From the NCBI GenBank assembly GCA_937125395.1, contig CAKZLI010000010.1:40867-104866 (forward strand): a stretch of 64,000 bases of DNA, given 5' to 3'. A program made the translations under genes and the position numbers. Positions within the stretch are counted from its first letter, which is position 1, and every line of letters begins with the position of its first letter. Under the pieces are notes generated by a model. The model saw only the letters and a program-made list of their open reading frames with translations, did no database searches and was not told the DNA's origin. Of the stretch, positions 55,356 to 64,000 are shown piece by piece. The DNA is from an uncultured Glaciecola sp. Lineage in GTDB: Bacteria > Pseudomonadota > Gammaproteobacteria > Enterobacterales > Alteromonadaceae.

Positions 55356-57233
55356 CTAATTGAGTATCTGTATCTCAGCATCTGCTTTTATTGCAGCAAT
55401 AAAGGCTTGATAACCCGCTTGAGCACGTTGACCTGTAAGGCGATTTAATAATTGCTCACTTGCCTCAAGATCAGGCGTTGTCACGTTATTCACTGCTATC
55501 AGTTCAACAAATGCCACATTACCATTTGCTAAGGTAACAGCGGCTTGAGAGTTAGATGTAGAAAGGGTAAACAAACTCGCAACTGCTGTAGCATCCATTG
55601 TATCTGTGCTGTTACGAGTAACATTGGCAACAGGTAATAACGTGACCGACTGTTCAGCTAACACTTGAGCTTGTTCATCAGTACCCGCATCAACAATTCG
55701 CTGTACATACTGCAATGCAGATGTTTGTGCAAGCTCTGCGCGCAACTGACTTTCGACCAATGTTTGTACTTCGGTTAAAGTTTGAGTGCGTTGTGGTTCG
55801 TATTGTGCGATACGCAACACCAGTACATGACCATCATTGAGCTCAATTACATCAGAGTTCATTTCATCGGCAATAAATTCATCCGAAAAAATCTGCGCAA
55901 TCACGGCACGATTATTTAAGACCCCTGGTACATTGTTCGCAGTGAACAAGCCCGTTGTCACGACTTCTTTGTTGACTGCACCTGCAACATCTTCAAGTGT
56001 ATCTGGCACTTCAAATGCAATTTCGGCCATCGTTTGTTGTAAACCAAAAAACGCTTCAGCCGCTTGTTCTTGTTTCACCGACTCCGTTATTTCGTTTAAT
56101 GCATCTGCAAAAGACGTGACTTGCTCAGGTACATAATCTGTTAACGTAATCAAATGTAAACCAAATTCACTGGTTACCACATCCGATACATCACCTACAT
56201 TTTGTAAGGCTAACACTGCGGCATCAAAAGCAGGATCCATATCACCTGGAGCAACAAATTCCAGATCTCCGCCATTCTCAGCACTGAAGGTATCATCAGA
56301 GAATTCACTAGCAACGGCTGCAAAAGTATCACCGTTGTTTAGGGCTGCTTGAGCTGCGCGTATTTTAGCTTGAGCGGCTGCAGCATCATCCCCTAGTTCA
56401 ACCAATATATGCGACACACGACGTTTTTCTTCAGTGCGATAATTTGCCATATTAAATTGATAATATTCTTGTAACTGCTCATCAGTAACATCAATGGTCG
56501 GCAAAATATCAGCGATTTTAAGTTCTACAAACGCCACACTAACTTGTTCTTGAGTATCATACTGATCAATGTTTGTTTGATAAAAATTGTTAATTTGCTC
56601 TTCAGTAAGTGTAATGCTGTCTTTAAACAATTCAGTATTGATCACTGCATATTGCGCATCACGAGACTGGCGTTGAAGATTTAATTGGTTCGTGACTTCA
56701 GCCGGAACAACAAAATCAGTCGCTAATAACGCACGTGATAATTGTTCTTTGGTCATCGTAGCACGCATGTAGTTTCTAAAATCATCAACTTGAAAACCAG
56801 CTTGACGTAACACCGCAAGATAACGGTCGTTATTGAATGCGCCACCGACTTGAAACTCTGGCATGCCCAACACAGTGTCTTTAATTTGTGCATCAGATAC
56901 ACGCAAACCTAACGCTTGTGCTTTTTGTTCGACTAACTTATCCGCAATCAGACGGTCTAACACACCTTGGCGAAAGTTAGCTAAGTAAGTTGGTTCGGCA
57001 AACAAGCTACTGATCCCCTCACCAAACTGAGATTCCAAGCGAGCACGTTCATTTTGATACGCTTGATCCAATGCTCTAGCACTGATGTCTTCACCATTCA
57101 CTTTGGCAGCAGCTGTTTCAACGGGGGCAGCTAAATAACTACCCACACCGGCAAACACAAAACTTAATACGATTAATGCAACGATTATCATTGCCCAAGG
57201 GCCTTGTAGACCTTCTCTCATTCTCTCTAACAT
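55356..57233 (-). CDS. ppiD: Periplasmic folding chaperone PpiD
   Basis: This 625-residue protein has one N-terminal membrane anchor (about residues 15-35, AMIIVALIVLSFVFAGVG) and a large periplasmic part. A SurA-like N-terminal chaperone region precedes a parvulin-type domain near residues 265-360 (RRVSHILVELGDDAAAAQ; FSDDTFSAENGGDL). PpiD sits at the Sec translocon and helps newly exported proteins. Length matches E. coli (623). It follows hupB in the conserved tig-clpP-clpX-lon-hupB-ppiD order. Envelope-stress control is plausible but no sigma-E site is obvious. Confidence 0.96.
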   Translation of the reverse strand: MLERMREGLQGPWAMIIVALIVLSFVFAGVGSYLAAPVETAAAKVNGEDISARALDQAYQNERARLESQFGEGISSLFAEPTYLANFRQGVLDRLIADKLVEQKAQALGLRVSDAQIKDTVLGMPEFQVGGAFNNDRYLAVLRQAGFQVDDFRNYMRATMTKEQLSRALLATDFVVPAEVTNQLNLQRQSRDAQYAVINTELFKDSITLTEEQINNFYQTNIDQYDTQEQVSVAFVELKIADILPTIDVTDEQLQEYYQFNMANYRTEEKRRVSHILVELGDDAAAAQAKIRAAQAALNNGDTFAAVASEFSDDTFSAENGGDLEFVAPGDMDPAFDAAVLALQNVGDVSDVVTSEFGLHLITLTDYVPEQVTSFADALNEITESVKQEQAAEAFFGLQQTMAEIAFEVPDTLEDVAGAVNKEVVTTGLFTANNVPGVLNNRAVIAQIFSDEFIADEMNSDVIELNDGHVLVLRIAQYEPQRTQTLTEVQTLVESQLRAELAQTSALQYVQRIVDAGTDEQAQVLAEQSVTLLPVANVTRNSTDTMDATAVASLFTLSTSNSQAAVTLANGNVAFVELIAVNNVTTPDLEASEQLLNRLTGQRAQAGYQAFIAAIKADAEIQILN

Positions 57234-57335
57234 AAGATCCTGCCAACTCCGTGAAGATGATTGTTATAAAATTTTAGCGTTGCATAATAAACGAATATCT
57301 CAACAATCGCCAGTAAATACAGGGATTTTAGGCAA

Positions 57336-57365
57336 TAAAAAAGGCTCTTAAAAGAGCCTTTTTTG
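57336..57365 (-). terminator. Intrinsic terminator after hupB (symmetrical)
   Basis: AAAAAAGGCTC and GAGCCTTTTTT pair around TTAAAA. The A and T runs on both sides would let it work in both directions; it lies just beyond the hupB stop. Confidence 0.9.
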
Positions 57366-57382
57366 AATTCTAATAACGTGTA

Positions 57383-57655
57383 TTAGTTACAAGCGTCTTT
57401 TAATGCTTTACCCGCTTTGAATGCTGGTACTTTAGCTGCAGCAATTTGAATCTCTGCGCCAGTTTGTGGGTTACGACCTGTGCGGGCAGAACGGTCACGT
57501 ACTTGGAAAGTACCAAAACCAACTAGCTGTACAGAACCGCCAGTTTTAAGTTCAGCAGTTACCGCGTCGATGAAAGCGTCTAATGCACGACCTGCTTCTA
57601 CTTTTTTGATATCAGCTGCTTCAGAAATTTTTTCGATTAGTTCAGATTTATTCAC
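57383..57655 (-). CDS. hupB: DNA-binding protein HU-beta
   Basis: HU bends DNA and organises the nucleoid. The start is GTG 57655 ([15 protein letters not shown]), giving the standard 90 residues; the ORF-track extension upstream is AT-rich leader. A GGGGATC site precedes the GTG. The DNA-binding arm motif [43 protein letters not shown] is complete. It lies between lon and ppiD, each with its own terminator, so it is probably transcribed by itself. Confidence 0.97.
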   Translation of the reverse strand: MNKSELIEKISEAADIKKVEAGRALDAFIDAVTAELKTGGSVQLVGFGTFQVRDRSARTGRNPQTGAEIQIAAAKVPAFKAGKALKDACN

Positions 57656-57877
57656 GTAAGATCCCCTACAATTATTTATTTTGAAATTAACATTTATTAT
57701 TATAATGAACATTTAAATATTCAATATTCAATTAATCCTTTAGGTCATTAATTACCAAACTCAATAAAATAGAGGGCTGTAAGCAATTAATGGAATAAAT
57801 GTATCATAATTTCTGGAATATTAAAGCCTTTATATAAAAAAAATTAACAAAAAAGACAATTTTTATTTAATTACTAT

Positions 57878-57902
57878 AAAAAACCCGCCATTTTGGCGGG
57901 CT
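57878..57902 (-). terminator. Intrinsic terminator after lon
   Basis: On the minus strand CCCGCC-AAAAT-GGCGGG is followed by TTTTTTAT. It begins about 20 bases beyond the lon stop. Confidence 0.93.
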
Positions 57903-57923
57903 TTGTATGTTTTTTATACAGCT

Positions 57924-60275
57924 TTAGGCTGGTTTTTTGATGGTTATTTGAGCAATGGGATTTTCTAATGCTAGTTCTAAGACCTCATCAATCCACTGAA
58001 CAGGATGTATGGCAAGGTCTGCCTTCACATTTTCAGGGATTTCTTCTAAATCTCGGGCATTCTCATGTGGAATAATCACTGTTTTGATCCCACCTCGATG
58101 AGCCGCTAGTAGCTTTTCCTTCAAACCGCCAATTGGTAATACTTCACCGCGCAATGTAATTTCGCCTGTCATCGCAACACTGCACTTAACCGGATTACCC
58201 GTTAGTGATGATACTAAGGCAGTACACATACCGATACCGGCACTTGGACCATCTTTAGGTGTCGCACCTTCAGGTACATGGATATGAATATCGCGTTTTT
58301 CATGAAAATCATCATTAATGCGCAGCTTTTCAGCACGAGCTCGAACAACCGTCATCGCCGTTTTGATAGATTCAAGCATCACATCACCTAGAGAGCCTGT
58401 ACAGGTTGTTTTGCCTTTGCCGACGACGGAGGTAGATTCAATCGTTAACAAATCCCCACCCACTTGCGTCCAAGCTAAACCATTTACTTGACCAATCTGG
58501 TTGTTTTCTTCTGCTTTACCATAATCATAACGTTGTACACCCAAGAAGTCCTTGAGGTTATCTTGATTGACAATAACCGGGGCTGTGGCTTCTTTGAGTA
58601 AAATCATTTTGACCGCTTTACGACAAATTTTAGAGATTTCTCGCTCAACGCTACGCACGCCAGCTTCTCGTGTGTAATAACGAATAATGCCAATAATTGC
58701 CGATTCTTCAATCGTGAGCTCTTTTGCTTTTAACCCATTGCGCTCAATTTGCTTACCAACCAGATGTTGCAGAGCAATATTGAGTTTCTCGTCTTCGGTA
58801 TACCCAGATAAACGGATCACTTCCATTCTATCCAATAATGGACCAGGAATATCCATACTGTTTGATGTGGCAACAAACATCACATCCGATAAATCGTAAT
58901 CAACTTCAAGATAGTGGTCACTAAAGCTAGAGTTTTGCTCTGGGTCTAAAACTTCCAATAACGCTGATGCTGGATCACCACGCATATCTGATGACATCTT
59001 ATCAATTTCATCTAATAAAAATAATGGATTTTTAACTTCAACCTTGGCCATTTTTTGGATTAACTTACCTGGCAATGAACCAATATAAGTACGACGATGC
59101 CCTCTGATCTCAGCTTCATCACGCACTCCGCCTAATGCCATACGGATATATTTACGCCCTGTGGCTTTGGCAATAGATTGACCTAATGAGGTTTTACCCA
59201 CACCTGGTGGACCCACTAAACATAATATTGGCCCTTTGAGTTTTTTGACACGCTGTTGTACGGCTAAATACTCAAGGATCCGTTCTTTTACTTTATCCAA
59301 TCCATAGTGATCAGAATCAAGTACCTGTTCTGCCCTGCCTAAGTCTTTTTTGACTGCACTGCGTTTATGCCACGGTACCTTAGTCAACCATTCAATGTAA
59401 CTGCGTACCACGGTAGCTTCTGCTGACATAGGCGACATCATTTTTAATTTTTGTAATTCAGATTTAGCTTTTTCCAATGCATCAGCTGGCATTTGGGCTT
59501 CGTCTATTTTGAGTTGCAATGCTTCAAATTCATCAGGTGTATCATCCATCTCACCCAATTCTTTTTGGATCGCTTTCATCTGTTCATTCAGATAATACTC
59601 ACGCTGTGACTTTTCCATTTGCTTTTTGACACGCGTACGGATTTTCTTTTCGACTTGCAATAAATCGATCTCACCTTCCATTAAGGCCATCAAATACTCA
59701 AGGCGATCTTCAACTTTCGCCATTTCTAACACTTTTTGTTTTTCAGAAAGTTTCAGTGGCATATGGGCAGCCATGGTATCAGCCAATCGCGCTACTTCGT
59801 CGATCCCCGTTAATGAGGTCAGGACTTCTGGTGGGATCTTTTTGTTAAGTTTGACATACCCTTCAAATTGAGAGATTGCAGAGCGAGCTAAGACTTCTTG
59901 CTCGTTTTCAGCGACAGCTTCATCAACCAAAGTAATGATATCACCCTTAAAAAACGGGTCATGTTGCGTATACTGCGCAATCGCTCCACGCACAGAACCC
60001 TCAACAAGGACTTTAACCGTACCATCTGGTAATTTTAGTAATTGTAAAATAGTCGCAATCGTGCCGGTCGTATAAATATCGTCGGCAACCGGCTCGTCAA
60101 TAGCAGCGTCTTTTTGTGCGACTAAGAAAATTTGCTTGTTGTTGAGCATTGCCTCTTCAAGGCACTCGATAGACTTAGTCCGTCCAACAAATAACGGGAT
60201 AACCATGTGGGGATAAACTACCACATCTCTTAATGCTAGAATGGGCATTTCCATTTGATCGTGCTCAGTCGTCAT
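57924..60275 (-). CDS. lon: ATP-dependent protease Lon
   Basis: This 783-residue AAA+ serine protease degrades misfolded and regulatory proteins. Domains in order are an N-terminal substrate domain (1-300), an AAA+ module (Walker A GPPGVGKTS near residue 355, Walker B FLLDEIDKM) and a protease domain with the catalytic Ser in PKDGPSAGIGM near residue 678 and Lys in GGLKEKLLAA near residue 721. Length matches E. coli (784). A heat-shock-type promoter lies upstream. It follows clpX in the conserved order. Confidence 0.98.
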   Translation of the reverse strand: MTTEHDQMEMPILALRDVVVYPHMVIPLFVGRTKSIECLEEAMLNNKQIFLVAQKDAAIDEPVADDIYTTGTIATILQLLKLPDGTVKVLVEGSVRGAIAQYTQHDPFFKGDIITLVDEAVAENEQEVLARSAISQFEGYVKLNKKIPPEVLTSLTGIDEVARLADTMAAHMPLKLSEKQKVLEMAKVEDRLEYLMALMEGEIDLLQVEKKIRTRVKKQMEKSQREYYLNEQMKAIQKELGEMDDTPDEFEALQLKIDEAQMPADALEKAKSELQKLKMMSPMSAEATVVRSYIEWLTKVPWHKRSAVKKDLGRAEQVLDSDHYGLDKVKERILEYLAVQQRVKKLKGPILCLVGPPGVGKTSLGQSIAKATGRKYIRMALGGVRDEAEIRGHRRTYIGSLPGKLIQKMAKVEVKNPLFLLDEIDKMSSDMRGDPASALLEVLDPEQNSSFSDHYLEVDYDLSDVMFVATSNSMDIPGPLLDRMEVIRLSGYTEDEKLNIALQHLVGKQIERNGLKAKELTIEESAIIGIIRYYTREAGVRSVEREISKICRKAVKMILLKEATAPVIVNQDNLKDFLGVQRYDYGKAEENNQIGQVNGLAWTQVGGDLLTIESTSVVGKGKTTCTGSLGDVMLESIKTAMTVVRARAEKLRINDDFHEKRDIHIHVPEGATPKDGPSAGIGMCTALVSSLTGNPVKCSVAMTGEITLRGEVLPIGGLKEKLLAAHRGGIKTVIIPHENARDLEEIPENVKADLAIHPVQWIDEVLELALENPIAQITIKKPA

Positions 60276-60306
60276 TATTATACTCTTTTAAGGATCTTAT
60301 CTATTA

Positions 60307-60333
60307 ATATGAGGCAAAGGAGAGAAAGTTCAA
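60307..60333 (-). promoter_or_regulatory. Sigma-32-like heat-shock promoter of lon
   Basis: The minus strand reads TTGAA (60329-60333), 14 bases, then CCTCATAT (60307-60314). E. coli lon has TTGAA-N14-CCCCATAT at the same relation, so only one base of the extended -10 differs. It lies 32 bases upstream of the lon start codon, downstream of the clpX terminator. Confidence 0.75.
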
Positions 60334-60365
60334 TCGTTAGATTAAAATAAGTCATATATTTTTTA

Positions 60366-60390
60366 CAAAAAAGGCCTTGTTACAGGCCTT
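60366..60390 (-). terminator. Intrinsic terminator after clpX
   Basis: On the minus strand AAGGCCTGTAACAAGGCCTT folds into a stem-loop followed by TTTTTG. It lies 8 bases beyond the clpX stop and separates clpX from lon. Confidence 0.88.
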
Positions 60391-60397
60391 TTATTGA

Positions 60398-61678
60398 TTA
60401 CTCGGTTTCTGCGCCAGCAGCTTGGTCGCCACTATCGTAAATCAGAATAGGCTGAGACTCACCTTGGATGACCGTTTCATCAACAACGACTTTACTGACA
60501 TTCGCTGTAGAGGGCAGTTGATACATAGTTTCTAATAATACCGCTTCAACTATTGAACGTAGACCTCGAGCCCCCGTCTTGCGTTCCATTGCTTTCTTGG
60601 CTATCGCAACTAATGCATCATCTCTAAATTCTAATTGGGCATCTTCTAAAGCAAATAATGCATTGTATTGTTTTGTAATGGCATTCTTAGGTTCAGTTAA
60701 GATTTGAATTAACGCATCTTCACTTAACTCCTCTAAGCTTGTCACTACCGGTAAGCGCCCAATGAATTCTGGGATTAGACCATAACGGACCAAATCTTCA
60801 GGTTCCACTTTTTTGAATAATTCACCAACAGCACTATTATCTGATGTGTCTTTGACTTCTGCACCAAAACCAATACCGGCGCCTTTTTGACAACGCTGTG
60901 CAATGACTTTATCCAAGCCAGCAAATGCACCACCACAGATAAACAATATCTTAGACGTATCGACTTGCAAAAATTCTTGCTGTGGATGCTTACGACCACC
61001 TTGTGGCGGAACTGAAGCAACTGTCCCTTCAATCAGTTTAAGCAATGCTTGTTGCACACCTTCACCGGATACATCTCGTGTGATCGATGGATTATCCGAT
61101 TTACGAGATATTTTATCAATCTCATCAATGTAAACAATACCACGTTGTGCTTTTTCGACGTCGTAATCACATTTTTGCAATAATTTTTGAATAATGTTTT
61201 CGACATCTTCACCCACATAACCGGCTTCGGTTAAGGTGGTAGCATCAGCCATAGTAAAGGGTACATCGAGCAATCGAGCAAGAGTCTCGGCTAATAAGGT
61301 CTTACCGCTACCAGTAGGACCAATTAATAAAATATTACTTTTACCTAACTCGACACCATCATGCACATCACCGTTTTTTAAACGTTTATAATGATTGTAT
61401 ACCGCCACCGCTAAGACTTTTTTAGCGTGATCTTGACCGATAACATAATCATCTAAATGAGCATGGATTTCTTGTGGTTTAGGTAATGCATCGTGTTTTT
61501 GTTTCGGTGAGATTTCTTTAATCTCTTCACGAATAATATCGTTACACAGATCCACACATTCATCACAAATAAATACTGAAGGCCCAGCAATTAGCTTTCT
61601 GACTTCATGTTGGCTCTTGCCACAAAAAGAACAATACAAAAGCTTATTATCGCCGTCACTATTTGGTTTATCACTCAT
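60398..61678 (-). CDS. clpX: ClpXP protease ATP-binding subunit ClpX
   Basis: This 426-residue AAA+ unfoldase recognises tagged substrates and feeds them to ClpP. The N-terminal C4 zinc finger ([23 protein letters not shown]) binds adaptors and substrates. Walker A is GPTGSGKT near residue 119 and Walker B is [21 protein letters not shown] is the IGF-type loop contacting ClpP. Length is standard (E. coli 424). It follows clpP by 74 bases. Confidence 0.98.
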   Translation of the reverse strand: MSDKPNSDGDNKLLYCSFCGKSQHEVRKLIAGPSVFICDECVDLCNDIIREEIKEISPKQKHDALPKPQEIHAHLDDYVIGQDHAKKVLAVAVYNHYKRLKNGDVHDGVELGKSNILLIGPTGSGKTLLAETLARLLDVPFTMADATTLTEAGYVGEDVENIIQKLLQKCDYDVEKAQRGIVYIDEIDKISRKSDNPSITRDVSGEGVQQALLKLIEGTVASVPPQGGRKHPQQEFLQVDTSKILFICGGAFAGLDKVIAQRCQKGAGIGFGAEVKDTSDNSAVGELFKKVEPEDLVRYGLIPEFIGRLPVVTSLEELSEDALIQILTEPKNAITKQYNALFALEDAQLEFRDDALVAIAKKAMERKTGARGLRSIVEAVLLETMYQLPSTANVSKVVVDETVIQGESQPILIYDSGDQAAGAETE

Positions 61679-61752
61679 TAATTAATCGCCTTGCCATTTT
61701 GTATGATGCAAAAATATTTATCGCATTTAGGATAAATATAGCTCATTTAAAT

Positions 61753-62385
61753 TTATTTGCCTGAAATAGTATCAGCTCTATTAGTCATTATATGGTCAAT
61801 TAATCCATATTCAACCGACTCTTGAGCACTTAAAAAATTATCGCGGTCAGTATCGCCAGCTAATTCTTCATAAGTCTTACCGGTGTGCTCGGCCATTAAT
61901 CGATTTAACTTTTCTTTTATCGATAAAATTTCTTTAGCATGAATCTCAAAATCCGATGCCTGACCTTGGAAACCACCCAATGGCTGATGAATCATGACAC
62001 GTGCATTAGGTAAGCAATAACGCTTGCCTTTAGCGCCACCAGATAACAAAAATGCACCCATGCTTGCCGCTTGTCCGATACAAACAGTACTGACGTCAGG
62101 CTTGATGAACTTCATAGTGTCATAGATTGCCATACCGGCAGTAACCGATCCGCCTGGAGAGTTGATATATAAGAAAATATCTTTTTCTGGATTTTCAGCT
62201 TCTAAAAATAACATCTGAGCGACAATCAAATTCGCCATGTGGTCTTCTACCGGTCCCACCAAAAAGATGACATTTTCTTTTAATAAACGTGAATAGATAT
62301 CGAATGAACGCTCGCCCTTAGCGGTTTGCTCGATAACCATAGGTACCAAAGCGTTTTGTACGTCGTTAAATGTGTTCAAGTGCAT
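61753..62385 (-). CDS. clpP: ATP-dependent Clp protease proteolytic subunit
   Basis: This 210-residue serine peptidase forms the ClpP barrel. The catalytic triad is Ser108 (GQAASMGA), His133 (MIHQPLGG) and Asp182 (TDRDNF). The N-terminal residues before LVPMVIEQT are the propeptide removed in E. coli ClpP. It lies between tig and clpX; the tig terminator upstream of its start indicates at least partly separate transcription. Confidence 0.98.
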   Translation of the reverse strand: MHLNTFNDVQNALVPMVIEQTAKGERSFDIYSRLLKENVIFLVGPVEDHMANLIVAQMLFLEAENPEKDIFLYINSPGGSVTAGMAIYDTMKFIKPDVSTVCIGQAASMGAFLLSGGAKGKRYCLPNARVMIHQPLGGFQGQASDFEIHAKEILSIKEKLNRLMAEHTGKTYEELAGDTDRDNFLSAQESVEYGLIDHIMTNRADTISGK

Positions 62386-62397
62386 ATCCTTATAGGT

Positions 62398-62423
62398 ATA
62401 AAAAAGCCCAGTTAATACTGGGC
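62398..62423 (-). terminator. Intrinsic terminator after tig
   Basis: On the minus strand GCCCAG-TATTAA-CTGGGC is followed by TTTTTTAT. It lies between tig and clpP, close before the clpP ribosome site. Confidence 0.88.
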
Positions 62424-62468
62424 ATTTAATCAGTTCATGACTATGAAAGTCAAACGTATATTTAAATA

Positions 62469-63779
62469 TTACGCTTGTTTGTTCATAATCTCGTCAAATT
62501 TAGTTTTGACTTCTTTTACTTTCGCTTGAGCAAGTACCCAATCAATCGCTTGCTCTTCTAATGCAACATTTTGCATCTGACTCATTAGCTCTTGATTTGT
62601 TTTGTAATATTCGATTACTTCACTTGGATCTTCATACGCTGAAGCCGTTGTTTCAATTAAAGCAGTAACTTTATCTTCATCGGCTTTAAGGTCATTCGCT
62701 TTAATCACTTCGCCTAAAATTAGACCAATTGATACGCGACGTTTTGCGTTGTCAGTAAATAACTCAGCTGGAAGCTCAGGCATTGTTTTAGGGTCAGCTT
62801 GACCTTGTTGTGCAAAACGTTGCTTAGCTTGTTCACGCAACGCATTGATTTCTTGATCAATTAACGCAGCAGGTACGTCAACTTCTTGTGATGCAATCAA
62901 TGCTTCAATGACGTTCTCTTTTACTTTCGCTTTGACTGTTTGGTCTAGTTCACGCTGCATATTCTTCTTAACTTCAGCTTCAAGCGCTTCAACACCGCCC
63001 TCTTCTACACCGAACAATTTTGCAAATTCTTCGTCAACTTTTGGCAGGTTTAAACCTTCCACTTTCTTCACTGTAATAGCGAAGGATGCGGCTTTACCTT
63101 TTAATGCTTCTGCATGGTAATCATCTGGGAAGTTAACGTCAGCAACACATTCTTCACCTGGCTTAAGACCAACAATGTTATCTTCAAAACCCGGGATCAT
63201 GCGATCTTTACCCATTTCTAGAGGGAAGTCTTCGGCTTTTCCGCCGTCAAACTCTGCACCATCAATGGTACCAACAAAATCAATCGTTACGCGATCATCT
63301 TTCTTCGCTTTACGCTTGCCTTCTTTCCAGTCAGCATGTTGTTTCTGTAACGTAACCATCATTTCTTTCAGATCTTTGTCTTTGATTTCAACAACTGGCG
63401 TGTCAACTTTGATTTTGTCTAAATCTGTTAATACTAATTCTGGGTAGACTTCAAACAAAGCAACGAATTCTAAATCTTCGCCTTCAACATCTTTTGTTAA
63501 ATCAAAAGTAGGCATGCCTGCTGGCGTGATTTTTTCTTGAATAATGGCTTCATAAAAATGACGTTGCATTAAATCACCCGCCACTTCTTGACGAACTGAT
63601 GCACCAAAGCGTTTTTGTAACACTTTTACTGGTACTTTACCTGGACGAAAACCATTAATACGTTGTGTTTTAGCTAATTGTTGTAAACGCGCTTTAACGG
63701 CATCATCTACTGAAGCTGCAGGAACTGCGACCGTAACACGGCGCTCTAAACCTTGAGTCGTTTCTACTGAAACTTGCAT
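62469..63779 (-). CDS. tig: Trigger factor
   Basis: This 436-residue ribosome-bound chaperone receives nascent chains. The ribosome-binding signature [18 protein letters not shown] is near residue 42. The FKBP-type isomerase domain ([29 protein letters not shown]) spans about residues 160-245, and the C-terminal arm domain fills the rest. Length is standard (E. coli 432). It is the first gene of the tig-clpP-clpX-lon block and follows a tRNA-Pro gene. Confidence 0.98.
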   Translation of the reverse strand: MQVSVETTQGLERRVTVAVPAASVDDAVKARLQQLAKTQRINGFRPGKVPVKVLQKRFGASVRQEVAGDLMQRHFYEAIIQEKITPAGMPTFDLTKDVEGEDLEFVALFEVYPELVLTDLDKIKVDTPVVEIKDKDLKEMMVTLQKQHADWKEGKRKAKKDDRVTIDFVGTIDGAEFDGGKAEDFPLEMGKDRMIPGFEDNIVGLKPGEECVADVNFPDDYHAEALKGKAASFAITVKKVEGLNLPKVDEEFAKLFGVEEGGVEALEAEVKKNMQRELDQTVKAKVKENVIEALIASQEVDVPAALIDQEINALREQAKQRFAQQGQADPKTMPELPAELFTDNAKRRVSIGLILGEVIKANDLKADEDKVTALIETTASAYEDPSEVIEYYKTNQELMSQMQNVALEEQAIDWVLAQAKVKEVKTKFDEIMNKQA

Positions 63780-63924
63780 TATTCTACCTCAACTGTGCGC
63801 AATCATGCGCGGTTAACATGAACCGATCATCAATAAGATGGTTCAGACCCATTATAAAAGACGGCGTATTATACAGTTTAGAAGTTATTTAGTACAGAAG
63901 AATGTCACTAGAAATTTTTCGAGA

Positions 63925-64000
63925 TGGTCGGTGAGATAGGATTCGAACCTACGACCCCTTGGACCCAAACCAAGTGCGCTACCAAGCTGCGCCACTCACC
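63925..64000 (-). tRNA. tRNA-Pro (anticodon TGG), cut by the window edge
   Basis: The minus strand reads GGTGAGTGGCGCAGCTTGGTAGCGCACTTGGTTTGGGTCCAAGGGGTCGTAGG and on to CTCACCG-ACCA. The anticodon arm is CTTGG-TTTGGGT-CCAAG, giving TGG. The T-arm contains GTTCGAATCC. The acceptor stem CGGTGAG/CTCACCG lacks only its first base, which lies beyond position 64000. CCA is encoded. It is upstream of tig on the same strand. Confidence 0.95.

Overview
The window looks like a chromosomal segment of a marine gammaproteobacterium of the Alteromonadales/Shewanella-Colwellia type. The evidence is a sodium-type PomA/PomB flagellar stator next to xseB-ispA-dxs, the rpoE-rseABC-lepA-lepB-rnc-era block, the murJ/rpsT/ribF/ileS/lspA/fkpB/ispH block followed by type IV minor pilins, and the tig-clpP-clpX-lon-hupB-ppiD block. 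Base composition is moderately AT-rich and even across the window. I saw no insertion sequence, prophage, CRISPR array or integration scar, so this is mostly core genome with a few accessory insertions.

Layout. 1-1.7 kb: end of a DUF1365 gene and a Cfa-like methyltransferase. 1.7-3.4 kb: pomBA. 3.5-6.5 kb: xseB-ispA-dxs (isoprenoid precursors). 6.5-12.5 kb, minus strand: one long run nrdR-ribD-ribE-ribBX-ribH-nusB-thiL-pgpA (riboflavin, thiamine, transcription antitermination, lipid). 12.6-15 kb: glyA and a stand-alone lpxD. 15.1-24.3 kb: ettA, a VOC protein, radA, a large double-PilZ protein, serB, an Smp/YtjB membrane protein, a TatD nuclease and pdxH. 24.3-31.7 kb: era-rnc-lepB-lepA and rseCBA-rpoE, with a clear sigma-E promoter in front of rpoE. 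31.9-36.9 kb: nadB, a MaoC-type hydratase, an unrecognised ORF, sdhE, ygfZ and slyD. 37-38.2 kb: nadE-glnB. 38.4-43.8 kb: type IV pilus assembly genes fimT, pilE, pilY1, pilX, pilW, pilV. 44.3-52.9 kb: ispH, fkpB, lspA, ileS, ribF, a small regulator/membrane pair, murJ, rpsT. 53-57.7 kb: an M28 peptidase lipoprotein, a tiny membrane protein missed by the ORF track, a ribosome hibernation factor, ppiD and hupB. 57.9-64 kb: lon, clpX, clpP, tig and the 3' end of a tRNA-Pro gene.

The genes fall into recognisable housekeeping circuits: envelope stress (rpoE/rseABC, lspA, lepB, ppiD, lpxD), proteostasis (tig, clpXP, lon, slyD, fkpB, ppiD), cofactor supply (rib genes, ribF, nadB, nadE, pdxH, thiL), cytoplasmic GTPases and translation factors (era, lepA, ettA, hpf), and surface motility (pomAB, minor pilins, PilZ). 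Features that depart from the textbook versions are a RibA domain without zinc cysteines, a Cfa homologue lacking two bicarbonate ligands, a short PilY1 without the von Willebrand region, a PilE precursor with a Met-Pro-Ile repeat leader, a double-PilZ protein, and an apparently frame-disrupted membrane protein beside an XRE regulator. I did not find a convincing wholly new multi-gene system.
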